6,049 nucleotides of DNA from Candidatus Zixiibacteriota bacterium (GTDB taxonomy: Bacteria > Zixibacteria > MSB-5A5 > GN15 > FEB-12), in NCBI GenBank assembly GCA_003641345.1, contig QNAD01000138.1, forward strand, positions 1-6,049, written 5' to 3'. The translations under genes were made by a program, and so were the position numbers. The notes beneath the pieces were generated by a model. The model saw nothing but the letters and a program-made list of their open reading frames with translations. It searched no databases and was not told where the DNA came from. Shown one piece after another: positions 6,027-6,049 of the stretch; positions within the stretch are counted from its first letter, which is position 1; each line of letters opens with the position of its first letter.

Positions 6027-6049
6027 ATGAATTTTTCAAATTACAATAT
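6027..6049 (+). CDS. Start of an unidentified gene, cut by the window end
   Basis: ATG at 6027 opens a frame MNFSNYN that runs off the edge. AAGAGA (6017-6022) lies 4 nt upstream as a modest ribosome site, and a strong sigma-70 promoter lies about 90 nt upstream. Seven codons are too few to recognise a product. It is separated from the pilin cluster by a terminator and so is probably an independent unit. Confidence 0.4.

Noticed and set aside
1..6049. CRISPR arrays, tRNA/rRNA genes, insertion sequences or phage genes
   Set aside because: No regular repeat-spacer pattern, transposase, terminal inverted repeats or RNA gene folds were seen anywhere in the window.

Overview
The window reads as chromosomal DNA of a low-GC, diderm (Gram-negative-type) bacterium. 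The evidence is an ECF sigma factor with a membrane anti-sigma factor, an exported HtrA-fold protein, PilV/PilW/PilX-type minor pilins, and a near-perfect sigma-54 promoter. I cannot name the lineage. The gene styles would fit a deltaproteobacterial-type or FCB-type (for example Zixibacteria-like) genome, but this is only an impression.

Left part (1-1941, minus strand): a tightly packed operon. It encodes an RpoE-like ECF sigma factor (1885-1283), a zinc-finger single-pass anti-sigma factor overlapping it by 44 nt (1326-610), and, after a 1-nt gap, an HtrA/DegP-like exported protein that runs off the left edge (608-1). The HtrA-like protein keeps the family fold landmarks, but all three catalytic positions are replaced (His to Lys, Asp to Gly, Ser to Ile), so it looks like a pseudoprotease. 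A hairpin plus T-tract with the form of an intrinsic terminator lies inside its signal-peptide codons. An ECF-type promoter (GGAACTT -35) sits just before the sigma gene, suggesting autoregulation.

Middle (1942-2298): a divergent intergenic region. A second GGAACTT element points right, towards the pilin genes. A sigma-54 promoter (TGGCAC-N5-TTGCA) ends 26 nt before the first pilin start.

Right part (2299-5762, plus strand): a minor-pilin cluster encoding a PilV-like prepilin, a PilW-like prepilin, and two tandem PilX-like proteins that share a long C-terminal domain with recurring (K/R/H)NS motifs. The first PilX-like copy is intact (386 aa). The second has a single 1-nt deletion near 5038 and would also be 386 aa if that base were restored. 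The cluster ends in a strong intrinsic terminator (5784-5816).

Right edge (5817-6049): a consensus sigma-70 promoter (TTGACA-N17-TATGAT) leads to the first codons of another gene that is cut by the window end.

Taken together, an envelope-stress-type sigma/anti-sigma module with an inactive HtrA-like partner lies head-to-head with a surface-pilus tip/minor-pilin operon. The shared GGAACTT elements make it plausible, but unproven, that the sigma factor also acts on the pilin operon.
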